The notes under the pieces are model-generated. The model was not told where the DNA came from. It saw only the letters and a list, made by a program, of their open reading frames with translations, and searched no databases. A stretch of DNA of 64,000 nucleotides from Sneathiella sp. HT1-7 (lineage in GTDB: Bacteria > Pseudomonadota > Alphaproteobacteria > Sneathiellales > Sneathiellaceae): positions 930,001-994,000 of the forward strand of contig NZ_JAJFZN010000001.1 in the NCBI RefSeq assembly GCF_020731145.1. The letters run 5' to 3'. Position 1 is the stretch's first letter. The number at the start of each line of letters is the position of its first letter. The position numbers were made by a program, and so were the translations under genes. This document shows, one piece after another, positions 55,387 through 64,000 of this stretch.

Positions 55387-56283
55387 ATGAGAGGACGAAC
55401 GATAGCGAGCCTTTGCGGCCTTGGCGCAATCCTGCTGTGGGCACTTCTGGCCCTGTTTACGGCAGGTACAGCTCAGGTGCCGCCATTCCAGCTCACGGCG
55501 ATGACGTTCGGAATAGCTTTTGTTAGTGTGTCCCTGAAATGGTTGTTCTATCGTCAGGATATCCGGCCATTGTTCAAGATACCGGCTGGCCTTTGGGTGC
55601 TTGGGGTTGCGGGCTTGTTCGGCTATCACTTTTTCTATTTTCTGGCACTTAAAAACGCTCCGGCGGCAGAAGCAGGCTTGATCGCTTATCTCTGGCCGCT
55701 GCTGATCGTCCTGTTCTCGACGCTGCTGCCGGGAGAGCGGTTTTACTGGTTCCACCTGGTTGGCGGGTTGATCAGCCTGGTGGGCGCAGGCTTGCTGATC
55801 ACCAAGGGCGCCACATTGGAGATCAGGCCGGAATACAGCACGGGCTATCTCGCTGCCATTCTCTGTGCTTTTATCTGGTCAAGCTATTCGGTCTTGAGCC
55901 GGAGATATTCGGCGGTCTCTTCCGACGTTATCGGTCTTTTCTGCGGAATAACGGCGCTCTTATCGCTTGGCTGCCATGTCCTGTTTGAGGTGACGCTCTG
56001 GCCCGAGGGTGCTCTACAATGGTTGGCAGTTCTGGGCCTGGGTATTGGTCCCGTCGGCGGAGCTTTTTTCCTCTGGGATCGCGGGATGAAGCACGGAGAT
56101 ATCCAGACGCTAGGCGTACTGTCCTATCTCTCGCCCCTGCTCTCCACCCTGATCCTGTTGGCCGTCGGCGTGGCCAGCTTTTCCTGGTCCCTGATTTTTG
56201 GGTGCCTTCTTATTACTGTTGGCGCACTCGTCGGTTCGCTGAAAATACTGCGGGCGTTATGGACGCCGGCAAAACCTGACTAA
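55387..56283 (+). CDS. EamA family exporter, YddG-like
   Basis: Inner-membrane drug/metabolite transporter of 298 residues with about ten hydrophobic helices in two EamA repeats. GRTIASLCGLGAILLWALLALFTAG, FFYFLALKNAPAAEAGLIAYLWPLLIVLFS and GVLSYLSPLLSTLILL fit the aromatic amino acid exporter YddG group. Overlaps the end of the convergent cupin gene by four bases. Substrate remains inference. Confidence 0.88.
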   Translation: MRGRTIASLCGLGAILLWALLALFTAGTAQVPPFQLTAMTFGIAFVSVSLKWLFYRQDIRPLFKIPAGLWVLGVAGLFGYHFFYFLALKNAPAAEAGLIAYLWPLLIVLFSTLLPGERFYWFHLVGGLISLVGAGLLITKGATLEIRPEYSTGYLAAILCAFIWSSYSVLSRRYSAVSSDVIGLFCGITALLSLGCHVLFEVTLWPEGALQWLAVLGLGIGPVGGAFFLWDRGMKHGDIQTLGVLSYLSPLLSTLILLAVGVASFSWSLIFGCLLITVGALVGSLKILRALWTPAKPD

Positions 56284-56714
56284 ATCGTAGGGGCCCAGTC
56301 TTTCGGCGCCATCTCGAACCCGTCAAACTCGAAACCCGGCGCAACTGTGCATCCGACAAGCGTCCAGTCCCCGTTTGAGTGGGCAGCCTGCCAGTAGCCT
56401 CGTGGAATGGTGATCTGTGGTCGCTGCTCATTGAAAAGGTCCGGGCCCAAAATCCAGTCCTCCGCCGGGGCGTCCTCCGCAGCCATGGAGAGTGTGAGCG
56501 ATGCGCCCGCGTAATAATGCCAGATTTCCACGGCATCGACACGGTGCCAATGGGACCGATCTCCCTTTTCAAGCAGATAATAGATCGCCGTTGAAAGCGC
56601 GCGTTTGCTATCCGGCAGAGTCAGGTCATCACGGAAGGTTTCGACGAAATGCCCGCCCTCCGGATGGGGCTGCATATTAAGACGCTGGATGATATCGGCG
56701 GCGGTCAGGGTCAT
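56280..56714 (-). CDS. DUF985 cupin domain protein
   Basis: Small cupin of 144 residues, family once called YML079-like/DUF985. N-terminus IIQRLNMQPHPEGGHFVETFRD and the double-stranded beta-helix segments SHWHRVDAVEIWHYYAGASL and TIPRGYWQAAHSNGDWTLVGCTVAPGFEFDGFEMAP are diagnostic. Biochemical role unknown. Starts four bases after the gloB stop and is likely co-transcribed with it. Confidence 0.92.
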   Translation of the reverse strand: MTLTAADIIQRLNMQPHPEGGHFVETFRDDLTLPDSKRALSTAIYYLLEKGDRSHWHRVDAVEIWHYYAGASLTLSMAAEDAPAEDWILGPDLFNEQRPQITIPRGYWQAAHSNGDWTLVGCTVAPGFEFDGFEMAPKDWAPTI

Positions 56715-56717
56715 GAT

Positions 56718-57488
56718 TTAGAAACTGTCCTTGCGACGGCGGGTTTCGGCGAATACCTCCACTGGATCGGCACCGCTTAGCTCTAGTTCTGACGCCAGAA
56801 CCGGGTCATCCGCGCGCATAAAGGGGTTGGTTTCCTTCTCCTCTCCAAGGGTGGAAGGGACTGTCGGAATATTCTTCTTTCGCATCTCGACAATCTTGGC
56901 AAAGCGTTCTTGCAGTGCTTCGTTCCTGGGGTTCACCGACACAGCAAAACGGCCGTTTGCTTCGGTATATTCATGGGCGCAATAGACTTTGGTTTCATCG
57001 GGAAGGTTGCGGAATTTGCTGATGCTCTGCCACATCTGCGCAGGTGTCCCTTCAAACAGCCGTCCACAACCGAGAGCAAACAGCGTATCCCCGCAGAAGA
57101 GCGCGTCTGACTCCTCAAACCAGTAGGCAATATGGCCGACCGTATGACCCGGCACCTCAAATACATGCGCCTTTTGGCTGCCGAATTCGAAAGTATCGCC
57201 TTCTTCCACTTTGATATCGATCCCCGGAATGCGCGCCGCATCATTCTTTGCGCCAACAATCGTGCAGCCCGTCTTCTCCTTAAGTTCCAGATTGGCACCT
57301 GTATGATCCGGATGATGATGGGTATTGATGATATGGGTTAGCGTCCAGCCAAGTTCTTTCAGCTTACCCAAGACCGGATCAGCGACAGCGGGGTCGACAA
57401 CGCCAACCAAACCGCTTTCGGGGTCCCGAAATAAATAGACATAATTGTCACTTAGGACAGGAATTTGGTGAATTTCCAGTTTGCTCAT
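56718..57488 (-). CDS. gloB: Hydroxyacylglutathione hydrolase (glyoxalase II)
   Basis: Hydrolyses S-lactoylglutathione to lactate and glutathione in methylglyoxal detoxification. 256 residues. The metallo-beta-lactamase metal site is THHHPDH (residues 56-62), with VPGHTVGHIAYW and CGDTLFALGCGRLFEGTPAQM further on. The C-terminal domain ending RRRKDSF supplies glutathione contacts. Glutathione is made with the help of GshB at 33644. Divergent to the methyltransferase gene. Confidence 0.97.
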   Translation of the reverse strand: MSKLEIHQIPVLSDNYVYLFRDPESGLVGVVDPAVADPVLGKLKELGWTLTHIINTHHHPDHTGANLELKEKTGCTIVGAKNDAARIPGIDIKVEEGDTFEFGSQKAHVFEVPGHTVGHIAYWFEESDALFCGDTLFALGCGRLFEGTPAQMWQSISKFRNLPDETKVYCAHEYTEANGRFAVSVNPRNEALQERFAKIVEMRKKNIPTVPSTLGEEKETNPFMRADDPVLASELELSGADPVEVFAETRRRKDSF

Positions 57489-57557
57489 CAGTTGTTCTTT
57501 CGAAATTGCGCTTTTTTGTTAAGTTTCCATTTCTATATTTTATGGCAGTATAACACC

Positions 57558-58313
57558 ATGCTCAGACCCGATGTTATTGATTTGCGGAATTTTTACCACA
57601 GCTCTCTTGGGCAGATGGTCCGCCGCACGATTGGCCGCAAAATCCGGCTGATGTGGCCGGATCTGAAAAATTTCCGGGTTCTCGGCATTGGTTATGCTAC
57701 GCCTTTTCTAAATCCGTTTCGCGCGGAGGCAGAACGGGTTATCTCCTTCATGCCGCTAGAGCAGGGGGTCATTCAATGGCCGCGTGAGGGCAAAAGCCTC
57801 GTCAGCCTTGTGGATGAGCACACTTTGCCACTCCCTGATTCTTCTATCGATCGTATCATCTGGGTGCATGGACTTGAAAATGCGACCGATGTTGATTTGA
57901 TAATGCAGGAGCTTTGGAGAGTCCTCACTTCGACGGGAAAACTGATGGTCGTGGTGCCAAGTCGGCGCGGTCTTTGGTCGCGGACGGAAAACACACCCTT
58001 CGGCTATGGTCGCCCCTATAGTGACAAGCAGCTTAACCGTCTTCTGCGGGATAACAGCTTTACACCGGGTGAGCGGCAGGGCGCCCTCTATATGCCGCCT
58101 AGCAAATGGCGGCTTAATCTGCGCCTATCGAAAGCATGGGAGAATGTCGGTGAAAAATGGTGGGGGCATTTCTGCGGTGTCCGGATTATGGAAGCGGAGA
58201 AACAGATATACGCGCTGACAGAATTACCCGAACGTAAAACACGTCGGCGACCGGTTATCTTGCCGGCGGCCCGTCCTGTAATTGCCAGAAGGCAGTCCCG
58301 GCAGGCGAAATAA
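57558..58313 (+). CDS. Class I SAM-dependent methyltransferase (Methyltransf_11-like)
   Basis: Putative methyltransferase of 251 residues from ATG 57558. The glycine motif is atypical, LGIGYATPFLNPF near residue 38, followed by VLGIGY-like strand and the later LPLPDSSIDRIIWVHGLENATDVDLIMQELWRVLTSTGKLMVVVPSRRGLW, which is a clear methyltransferase core. C-terminal basic tail RRRPVILPAARPVIARRQSRQ. Often found next to gloB in Alphaproteobacteria. Substrate unknown. Convergent with metW. Confidence 0.85.
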   Translation: MLRPDVIDLRNFYHSSLGQMVRRTIGRKIRLMWPDLKNFRVLGIGYATPFLNPFRAEAERVISFMPLEQGVIQWPREGKSLVSLVDEHTLPLPDSSIDRIIWVHGLENATDVDLIMQELWRVLTSTGKLMVVVPSRRGLWSRTENTPFGYGRPYSDKQLNRLLRDNSFTPGERQGALYMPPSKWRLNLRLSKAWENVGEKWWGHFCGVRIMEAEKQIYALTELPERKTRRRPVILPAARPVIARRQSRQAK

Positions 58314-58318
58314 AAGAT

Positions 58319-58957
58319 CTAGGAATTTTTTGAGAGCATAAAAATGCAGTCCGCGCCGAAGAAATTAGCGAAGCTGCCATAGGTCGAGCGGGTCATCACA
58401 TCGCCCGATGCCTTGACGATGACCGATTGTTCGATTTTGACATCCATTTTTTCGCAAAGTGCGGTGAAATCCGTGAGCGTGCAGAAATGGATATTCGGCG
58501 TTTCGTACCACGGAATATCCAATGAATTCGTCATCGGCATCCGTCCCTTGACTGCGAGATAGGCCCGACAACGCCAGTAGGCGAAATTCGGGAAAGAGAC
58601 AATGGCGCGCCGCCCGATGCGAAGAAGCTGTTCCAGTACAACATGCGGCTGATGCGTAGTCTGCAAGGTCTTGCTCAAAATCGCATAGTCGAAACTGTCG
58701 TCGGGATAATAAACAAGATCCGTATCGGCATTCCCCTGCACCACGGAAAGCCCGTTCGCGACACAGATGTTCACACCCTGCTGGCTAAGCTCAAGACCGC
58801 GACCTTCGACTTCCTTCGTTTCGGCGAGATGGGCAAGAAGCTGCCCGTCATCGCAGCCGACATCCAGAACCCGGCTGCCTGGCTCGACCATTTCCGCAAT
58901 CAATTGCCAATCAACGCGGATGTCCCGCTTGGGCACAAATTTGATGGGATCATTCAT
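58319..58957 (-). CDS. metW: Methionine biosynthesis protein MetW
   Basis: Methyltransferase-like protein that works with MetX in homoserine acetylation. 212 residues with [18 protein letters not shown] (29-46), the central [27 protein letters not shown] and the family ending [12 protein letters not shown]. It overlaps metX as ATGA, the usual metXW arrangement. Confidence 0.95.
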   Translation of the reverse strand: MNDPIKFVPKRDIRVDWQLIAEMVEPGSRVLDVGCDDGQLLAHLAETKEVEGRGLELSQQGVNICVANGLSVVQGNADTDLVYYPDDSFDYAILSKTLQTTHQPHVVLEQLLRIGRRAIVSFPNFAYWRCRAYLAVKGRMPMTNSLDIPWYETPNIHFCTLTDFTALCEKMDVKIEQSVIVKASGDVMTRSTYGSFANFFGADCIFMLSKNS

Positions 58958-60099
58958 GAGACCAAGCCTCGGCTTTTTGCACTCGACTGCAGGAATCCAT
59001 CAATTGTTTTGAACATTTCCGGTGTATCGAGCAGGAAGGCGTCATGGCCCTTGTCTGTCTCAACCTCTACAAAGCTGACATTCGCTGCTGCCGCGATCAG
59101 CGCATGGACAATATCCCTGTTTTCGGATGTCGGAAATAGCCAGTCACTCGTAAAAGAGACACTGCAGAAGCGGGTTTTCGTTCCCTCAAACGCATTGGCG
59201 AGCGCACCACCATTATCCTCCACCAGATCAAAATAATCCATGGCCCGGGTGATATAGAGATAGGAGTTCGCATCGAACCGGTCGACGAAATTGATTCCCT
59301 GATACCGCAGATAGCTTTCAACCTGGAAGTCCGCGTCGAACCCGTAAGTGAGATTATCTCGATCCTGCAAGTTACGTCCAAATTTCCGGTGGAGCGCTGC
59401 CTCTGAAAGATAAGTCACATGCGCGGCCATGCGCGCAACTGCCAAGCCGGCTGTCGGTTTCGTATCACTTGCGTAATAATCACCGCTCTGCCAGTTGGGG
59501 TCGGCCATCACTGCCTGACGACCAACCTCATGGAAGGCAATATTCTGTGCACTGTGGCGTGCGGCACAGGCGATGGGAATCGCGCTGAATACCCGGTCTG
59601 GATAGGCGCTGGCCCATTGCAGGGTTTGCATACCGCCCATGGAACCGCCGATTACACTAAACCAGCTTCCGATTTCGAGATAATCCTGAAGCAGTGCCTG
59701 GGCGCGGACCATATCTCCGATGGTAATGATTGGGAAATTCAGGCCAAATGGTTTGCCTGTCTTCGGGTCGATATCGGACGGGCCTGTCGTGCCCATGCAT
59801 CCACCAAGGACATTGCTGCAGACAATAAAGTATTTATCTGTATCGAGAACCTTGCCCGGGCCAATCATTATTTCCCACCAACCGTTCTTGCCGGTAACGG
59901 GTTGGCGACTGGCGGCAAATTGATCGCCGGTCAGGGCATGACAGACCAGAATCGCATTTGATTTCTCCGCATTCAGCTTTCCATAAGTGCAATAGGCCAT
60001 ATTGATGGCCTCCAGCGTCACGCCGCAGTCCAGCTTGAGCGGGGTCTCCTTTCCAAGGATAATAGTCTGATTATCCGACTGTGGAGGATTTATAGACAC
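58954..60099 (-). CDS. metX: Homoserine O-acetyltransferase
   Basis: Activates homoserine with acetyl-CoA for methionine synthesis. 381 residues, alpha/beta hydrolase fold. Catalytic serine S153 in [24 protein letters not shown] and [20 protein letters not shown] are conserved; the aspartate is in TSDWLFPT and the histidine in GHDAFL. First gene of metXW. No SAM-II riboswitch was recognised upstream. Divergent to the chorismate mutase gene. Confidence 0.97.
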   Translation of the reverse strand: MSINPPQSDNQTIILGKETPLKLDCGVTLEAINMAYCTYGKLNAEKSNAILVCHALTGDQFAASRQPVTGKNGWWEIMIGPGKVLDTDKYFIVCSNVLGGCMGTTGPSDIDPKTGKPFGLNFPIITIGDMVRAQALLQDYLEIGSWFSVIGGSMGGMQTLQWASAYPDRVFSAIPIACAARHSAQNIAFHEVGRQAVMADPNWQSGDYYASDTKPTAGLAVARMAAHVTYLSEAALHRKFGRNLQDRDNLTYGFDADFQVESYLRYQGINFVDRFDANSYLYITRAMDYFDLVEDNGGALANAFEGTKTRFCSVSFTSDWLFPTSENRDIVHALIAAAANVSFVEVETDKGHDAFLLDTPEMFKTIDGFLQSSAKSRGLVS

Positions 60100-60262
60100 T
60101 TATGCTACTCTTTTCCCGCAAATGGATTAGAAAAATCTTTGTTTTGAATGACTTTGCTGTTAGCTAGTGCGGCGGGGTAAGGTATGTCAATATATTCTTT
60201 GCCAAATCCGGGGCTTTGTGGTCCAATTTTGACAAAACAGTCTGTAAGTTCAGGTAACGATA

Positions 60263-61117
60263 GTGACAATAAAAAATACAAAACTGGAAGCGCTGAGGGC
60301 TGAGATTGACCGGCTGGATGCGGAACTTTTGTCGGTTCTGGAAAAGCGGATCGCAATTGTCGAGGATATCGCCGCGGCGAAAAAAGGAGATGGCAAGGCT
60401 ATTGCCTTTCGCCCGGGTAGAGAGGCATCCATTCTCCGTAATATATTGAAGGCGCATTCCAGCAAGCTGCCTGACACGGTTATTGCGGCGATTTGGCGAG
60501 AATTAATTGCAGCAGTTGGCTGGATGCAGCAGCCATACTCGGTTTCCATAACCGCGCCTGATAAATCCGTTGGCTACTGGGATTTGGCGCGGTTTCATTT
60601 TGGCTCAGCGACGCCAATGAAGTTGCATCAGCTGCCAACGGTTGTCCTGCGGGAGGTTTATGAAAACCCGTCGACTCTGGGCGTGCTTCCTTGGCTGACG
60701 CGGGAGCGCGATACCTGGTGGACACAGCTTGCGCAAGGCGGGGAAAATGTGCCCAAGATTCTGGCGGCGCTACCTTTCCTTGATAATCCGTCCGGCGGAT
60801 TTGAGGATTTGAACTCCCTTGTCATCGGTCAGGCGGAACCGGAGCCCTCTGGCGATGATGTGACCTTGATGGCTCTGGCCACCAGTGAAGAGGTGAGCCG
60901 CGCGCGGCTCACAGAAAATCTTACGAAGGCGGGTCTCAGCGGTTATTGTGCGGATTCCCGCACGCCCGATGCGGGGGAAGGTGACTGGCTCCATCTTATC
61001 GAAATGCCCGAATTTGTTGCGAAAACAGATCCACGCCTGGTTACACTAGGGGAGATCGGTGGCGAAAGCTTTATTAAAGCCGTTATTCTTGGCGCATACG
61101 CCGTTCCCATCAAATAA
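60263..61117 (+). CDS. Chorismate mutase with long C-terminal domain
   Basis: Converts chorismate to prephenate. 284 residues from GTG 60263 with AGGT about seven bases upstream. Residues 7-90 are an AroQ-type (CM_2) helical mutase: LEALRAEIDRLDAELLSVLEKRIAIVEDIAAAK followed by GRE and the second helix pair. The remaining 195 residues look like a reduced prephenate dehydratase-type body but lack its TRF catalytic motif, so dehydratase activity is unlikely; they could be a regulatory remnant. Followed by hisC and tyrC. Confidence 0.85.
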   Translation: MTIKNTKLEALRAEIDRLDAELLSVLEKRIAIVEDIAAAKKGDGKAIAFRPGREASILRNILKAHSSKLPDTVIAAIWRELIAAVGWMQQPYSVSITAPDKSVGYWDLARFHFGSATPMKLHQLPTVVLREVYENPSTLGVLPWLTRERDTWWTQLAQGGENVPKILAALPFLDNPSGGFEDLNSLVIGQAEPEPSGDDVTLMALATSEEVSRARLTENLTKAGLSGYCADSRTPDAGEGDWLHLIEMPEFVAKTDPRLVTLGEIGGESFIKAVILGAYAVPIK

Positions 61118-61149
61118 AGAAATCCACTACCCGAGTTGAAAGAAGTTCA

Positions 61150-62238
61150 ATGACGACACCGGTTCCACAGCCAGGTATTATGACTATCTCCCCCTATGTT
61201 GGCGGCAAATCCAAGGCGGGTGAAAATCAGAATGTTGCCAAGCTCTCTTCCAATGAATCGCCGCTCGGCCCGAGCCCGAAGGCGGTCGCTGCGATTGAGG
61301 CGGTTGTTGCAAATGCTCATCGATACCCCGATGGTGGCTCGCTCCTCATAACGGACGCGATTGCCGAAGTGCATAATCTGGATGCCGCCCGCATTGTCTG
61401 CGGAAACGGATCGGATGAACTTATTTCCCTGTTGAATACGGCCTATGTCGGACCCGGGGATGAAGTGCTGTTTCCGGAGCATGGTTTCCTGATGTATGCC
61501 ATTTCTGCGGCCGCGGCGGGGGCAACACCGGTGAAGGCTCCGGAAATTGATCGCACTGCGGATGTGAACAATCTGCTTGCGGCGGTGACAGAGAAGACAA
61601 AAATTGTCTTTCTCGCTAATCCGAATAACCCGACAGGCACTTATCTGCCACATTCAGAAGTGGTGCGCCTGCGTGAAAGTCTGCGCGATGACATTCTTCT
61701 CGTGCTAGATGCGGCCTATGCGGAATATGTTAGCCGTGATGATTATCGTGCAGGGGTCGAGTTGGTCGATACCAACGACAATGTGGTTGTGACCCGGACT
61801 TTTTCAAAGATCTACGGCCTTGCCGGGCTGCGCCTCGGTTGGGCCTATTGCCCCCCTGCGATCATTGATGTGCTGCACCGCGTGCGCGGGCCGTTCAATG
61901 TTAATGCCCTTGCCCAGGCGGGCGGGGTTGAGGCCGTTCGTGATCAGGCGCATATCGAAAAGGCGCGACAGCACAATGATAAATGGCTACCAATCCTGAC
62001 ACAAAGCTTTCGTGGAATGGGATTGGGTATTACCCCAAGCGTCGGTAATTTCCTGCTCATCGATTTTGAGGAGAGTGGAAAATCCGCTGCCGATGCCGAA
62101 GCGTATCTTGCGAAAAAGGGTCTGCTGCTTCGCGCGGTGGCAGGATATGGCCTGCCGACCTGCCTGCGGATGACAATCGGGCAGGATGATGAAAACCACG
62201 CAGTGATAGAGGCGCTGAGCGAATTTCTCGGCAATTAG
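61150..62238 (+). CDS. hisC: Histidinol-phosphate/aromatic aminotransferase
   Basis: PLP aminotransferase of 362 residues. LSSNESPLGPSPKAVAAI, GNGSDELI, NPNNPTGTYLP and RTFSKIYGLAGLRLGWAY (Schiff-base lysine near residue 220) identify the HisC family. Position between chorismate mutase and tyrC, away from the his operon, suggests it serves tyrosine/phenylalanine formation as well as or instead of histidine. Confidence 0.95.
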   Translation: MTTPVPQPGIMTISPYVGGKSKAGENQNVAKLSSNESPLGPSPKAVAAIEAVVANAHRYPDGGSLLITDAIAEVHNLDAARIVCGNGSDELISLLNTAYVGPGDEVLFPEHGFLMYAISAAAAGATPVKAPEIDRTADVNNLLAAVTEKTKIVFLANPNNPTGTYLPHSEVVRLRESLRDDILLVLDAAYAEYVSRDDYRAGVELVDTNDNVVVTRTFSKIYGLAGLRLGWAYCPPAIIDVLHRVRGPFNVNALAQAGGVEAVRDQAHIEKARQHNDKWLPILTQSFRGMGLGITPSVGNFLLIDFEESGKSAADAEAYLAKKGLLLRAVAGYGLPTCLRMTIGQDDENHAVIEALSEFLGN

Positions 62239-62241
62239 AGT

Positions 62242-63186
62242 ATGACGGAAGTAAAATTCAAACGGCTGGCTTTGATCGGTATTGGCTTAATCGGATCTTC
62301 GATAGCTCGCTCTGTGCGTCAGCATAACCTTGCAGATGAAATTGTCTGTGCGGCGCGCACGGCGGACAGTCGCCGAGTTGCGAAGGAACTCGGCATCGTC
62401 GATGCGGCCTATGAGAGCCCCAAGGAGGCCGTTAAAGGTGCGGATCTTGTTATCCTCTGCACTCCTATCGGCACCTATGAGGCACTAGCAAAAGAGATTG
62501 CGCCGATGCTCGAAAAGGGTGCGATTGTCACTGATGTGGGCTCTGTTAAGGGGGCCGTGGTAAAGGCTATCGGCCCTAATTTACCGAGCCATGCCGAATT
62601 TATCCCGGGCCATCCGGTTGCCGGAACAGAAAAGTCAGGCCCTGCAGCAGGTTTCGCCGAACTTTTTATCAATCGCTGGCTCATCCTGACGCCATGCGGG
62701 CAGGCAAGCGATGCGGCGGTCGCGAAACTGTCGGACTTCTGGGCAGCAATGGGCAGCAAGGTTGAGATTATGGACCCGGATCATCATGATTTGGTCCTCG
62801 CCATCACGTCCCATATTCCACATCTGATCGCCTATAATATTGTCGGGACGGCAGATGATCTGGAAGACGTCACTCAGTCTGAAGTGATTAAGTATTCAGC
62901 CGGTGGTTTCCGCGACTTTACCCGTATCGCCGCTTCCGATCCGACTATGTGGCGCGATGTATTCCTGCATAACAAGGAGGCTGTGCTGGAAATGCTCGGT
63001 CGCTTTACTGAGGATTTGACCGCGTTGCAGCGGGCAATTCGGCGCGATGACGGGGACACATTGTTCAATATCTTCTCGCGGACGAGGGCGATCCGGCGGC
63101 AGATTATTGACGCCGGACAGGAAACGCCGGAACCGGATTTCGGTCGTGTTCACACTTCCGCGGACACGCCAAAGAAATCCGAATAG
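62242..63186 (+). CDS. tyrC: Prephenate/arogenate dehydrogenase
   Basis: NAD(P)-dependent dehydrogenase of the tyrosine branch, 314 residues. Rossmann loop ALIGIGLIGSSIARS (10-24), then CTPIGTYEAL, TDVGSVKGAVV, FIPGHPVAGTEKSGP and a C-terminal helical dimer domain with ITSHIPHLIAYNIVGTA. Starts three bases after hisC stop. Whether it prefers prephenate or arogenate cannot be told. Called TyrC by its aminotransferase neighbour. Confidence 0.93.
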   Translation: MTEVKFKRLALIGIGLIGSSIARSVRQHNLADEIVCAARTADSRRVAKELGIVDAAYESPKEAVKGADLVILCTPIGTYEALAKEIAPMLEKGAIVTDVGSVKGAVVKAIGPNLPSHAEFIPGHPVAGTEKSGPAAGFAELFINRWLILTPCGQASDAAVAKLSDFWAAMGSKVEIMDPDHHDLVLAITSHIPHLIAYNIVGTADDLEDVTQSEVIKYSAGGFRDFTRIAASDPTMWRDVFLHNKEAVLEMLGRFTEDLTALQRAIRRDDGDTLFNIFSRTRAIRRQIIDAGQETPEPDFGRVHTSADTPKKSE

Positions 63187-63189
63187 CGT

Positions 63190-64000
63190 CTATTTGCTCC
63201 CGATGACGGCGCCGAGCCGCATCAAATAGACGGGTCCGAGATAAACGCCACCATCCCGCGCCGATAAAGGGAGCGAGATATAGCGTTTGCCGTCGTCCTC
63301 TTCTCTTGCCAGTAACCCTAAGCCAAAACCGATAGTGCGGGCGGCGTTTGCATCTATCTGCCGTGTTTCCGTCAGTGCCGCGAGAATCTTCTCATACCCC
63401 GAAATTCGGGTCTTAAGCTCCCCCAGAGGGCGCATCCGGTCATCCAAGGTGAGCGCACCATTTCCGGTGATGGCGCCATGGCCCCAATCGATATTGAGCG
63501 TCTCTATGTCGACAAACCCGCCCTCATCGCGCCATTTGGTGAGGGTATCGGCGGCTGGAAGTCTCTGTACCTTGCCATAAAGAATGGAGGAAAGAGAGAA
63601 ATCCGTTATTCGCTTTCCGAGCGGGAAATCATCCATCCCCTCTATCACCATGTTATCGGCGCGGACAGCAATCTGCTGGCCTTCCATTCTTTCGGTGCTG
63701 GCTTTTTCGTCTGAACTTTCAGGTCGTTTTGGGCGACCATGAAGCTGCAGTCGCTCTGCCGTGACCGGTGGCCGCCAGGACGGTGCTGCCTCAAGCTCCT
63801 TGATATCAATGGCGACGGTGCGCATTCGACCATCGATATTGAAAGTTGCACTGCCGAGTGCGGAAGCAGCCGTGAAATCAAGTCTTCTTTGCAGGCCTTT
63901 TTCCAGCCAATCGGCTCGGCCCGTGCCCTCTACACCGAAAATCACATGATTTATGCGCCATGGCTCTACCACGGCCCAGAAGGTTGGAACATTTATGCTT
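63190..64000 (-). CDS. DUF2125 family protein (C-terminal part)
   Basis: Uncharacterised alphaproteobacterial envelope protein, cut by the right window edge; about 269 codons are visible and the frame is open at 64000. The readable N-terminal end includes AVVEPWRINHVIFGVEGTGRADWL, and the body is beta-strand rich with FNIDGRMRTVAIDIKELEA and GNGALTLDDRMRPLGELKTRISGYEKILAAL, as in DUF2125/AsmA-like lipid-contact proteins. The tail is YLGPVYLMRLGAVIGSK. Convergent with tyrC, a neighbourhood conserved in this class. Confidence 0.88.
   Translation of the reverse strand, partial: SINVPTFWAVVEPWRINHVIFGVEGTGRADWLEKGLQRRLDFTAASALGSATFNIDGRMRTVAIDIKELEAAPSWRPPVTAERLQLHGRPKRPESSDEKASTERMEGQQIAVRADNMVIEGMDDFPLGKRITDFSLSSILYGKVQRLPAADTLTKWRDEGGFVDIETLNIDWGHGAITGNGALTLDDRMRPLGELKTRISGYEKILAALTETRQIDANAARTIGFGLGLLAREEDDGKRYISLPLSARDGGVYLGPVYLMRLGAVIGSK

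Noticed and set aside
60229-60257. Perfect -35 box TTGACA before the chorismate mutase gene
   Set aside because: The bases 17 away (AGGTAA) do not resemble a -10 box and would place the start at the codon itself.
60100-60262. SAM-II or other SAM riboswitch before metX
   Set aside because: This is where such a riboswitch often lies in Alphaproteobacteria. The gap contains CACTAGCTAACAGC but not the conserved pseudoknot sequence, so no riboswitch can be claimed.
1-64000. tRNA, rRNA, CRISPR, transposon, integron or prophage
   Set aside because: No direct-repeat array, transposase-like or integrase-like protein, or cloverleaf-like gap sequence was seen; nearly all bases are in conserved housekeeping genes.

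Overview
The window is a contiguous piece of an alphaproteobacterial chromosome. Evidence: TIGR02302/DUF4175, DUF2125 and PhaR-type genes that are characteristic of Alphaproteobacteria; gene orders common there (hslV-hslU, the hisB-H-A-F-E run with a GNAT gene inside, hrcA-grpE, rph-rdgB-hemW, argH-lptM-lysA, metX-metW, chorismate mutase-hisC-tyrC-DUF2125); and a dnaK promoter that fits the alphaproteobacterial heat-shock consensus. The gene set resembles Rhodospirillales/Sneathiellales-like marine bacteria, but a genus cannot be fixed from sequence alone. GC content is moderate throughout and no foreign-looking island, insertion sequence, prophage, tRNA, rRNA or CRISPR array was found. Coding density is very high: no stretch over 300 bases lacks a gene. 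The longest gaps are upstream of dnaK (about 280 bases), between phaR and phaC (about 240) and before the 50.9 kb hypothetical gene (about 200).

Layout. 1-5.0 kb: oligopeptide-type ABC importer (ATPase cut by the left edge, binding protein, two permeases). 5.0-8.1 kb: membrane class III nucleotide cyclase, a methyltransferase and a crotonase-fold protein. 8.1-10.0 kb: HslUV protease. 10.2-14.6 kb: a small unknown gene, then histidine biosynthesis hisB-hisH-GNAT-hisA-hisF-hisE-HIT. 14.6-16.3 kb: a cyclase with a probable di-haem membrane anchor and a [2Fe-2S] domain. 16.3-22.2 kb: PfkB kinase, amidase, EI24 membrane protein, lipoprotein, endonuclease III, DUF2244, dapB. 22.2-28.3 kb: chaperone block dnaJ, dnaK, grpE, hrcA with RarD between. 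28.4-31 kb: rph, rdgB, hemW. 31-34.6 kb: envelope block LpoA-like, YraN, DolP-like, gshB. 34.7-40.2 kb: comM, TPR protein, SIMPL protein, NAD-dependent epimerase, TetR plus small membrane protein, TlpA. 40.2-46.5 kb: argH, lptM, lysA, DUF4175, TrpD2-like. 46.5-50.9 kb: YejA-like binding protein, MocR regulator, msrA, a hypothetical gene. 51.1-55.4 kb: polyhydroxyalkanoate locus phaR, phaC, phaA, phaB ending in a strong terminator. 55.4-60.1 kb: EamA exporter, cupin, gloB, methyltransferase, metW, metX. 60.3-64 kb: chorismate mutase, hisC, tyrC and the C-terminal part of a DUF2125 gene.

How parts fit together. The chaperone genes form a protein-quality unit with HslUV. The his genes, hisC, chorismate mutase and TyrC cover histidine and tyrosine/phenylalanine branches; dapB and lysA cover lysine; argH arginine; metX/metW methionine. 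The pha genes would convert acetyl-CoA to polyhydroxybutyrate under PhaR control. The least ordinary items are the haem/iron-sulphur cyclase, a second cyclase with its transition-state arginine replaced by lysine, a crotonase homologue lacking the usual glutamates, a chorismate mutase with a long tail that lacks the prephenate dehydratase motif, a hairpin between dnaK and dnaJ that pairs fully only in the mRNA strand, and inverted repeats at nth, phaR/phaC and phaA. No clearly new multi-gene system was found.
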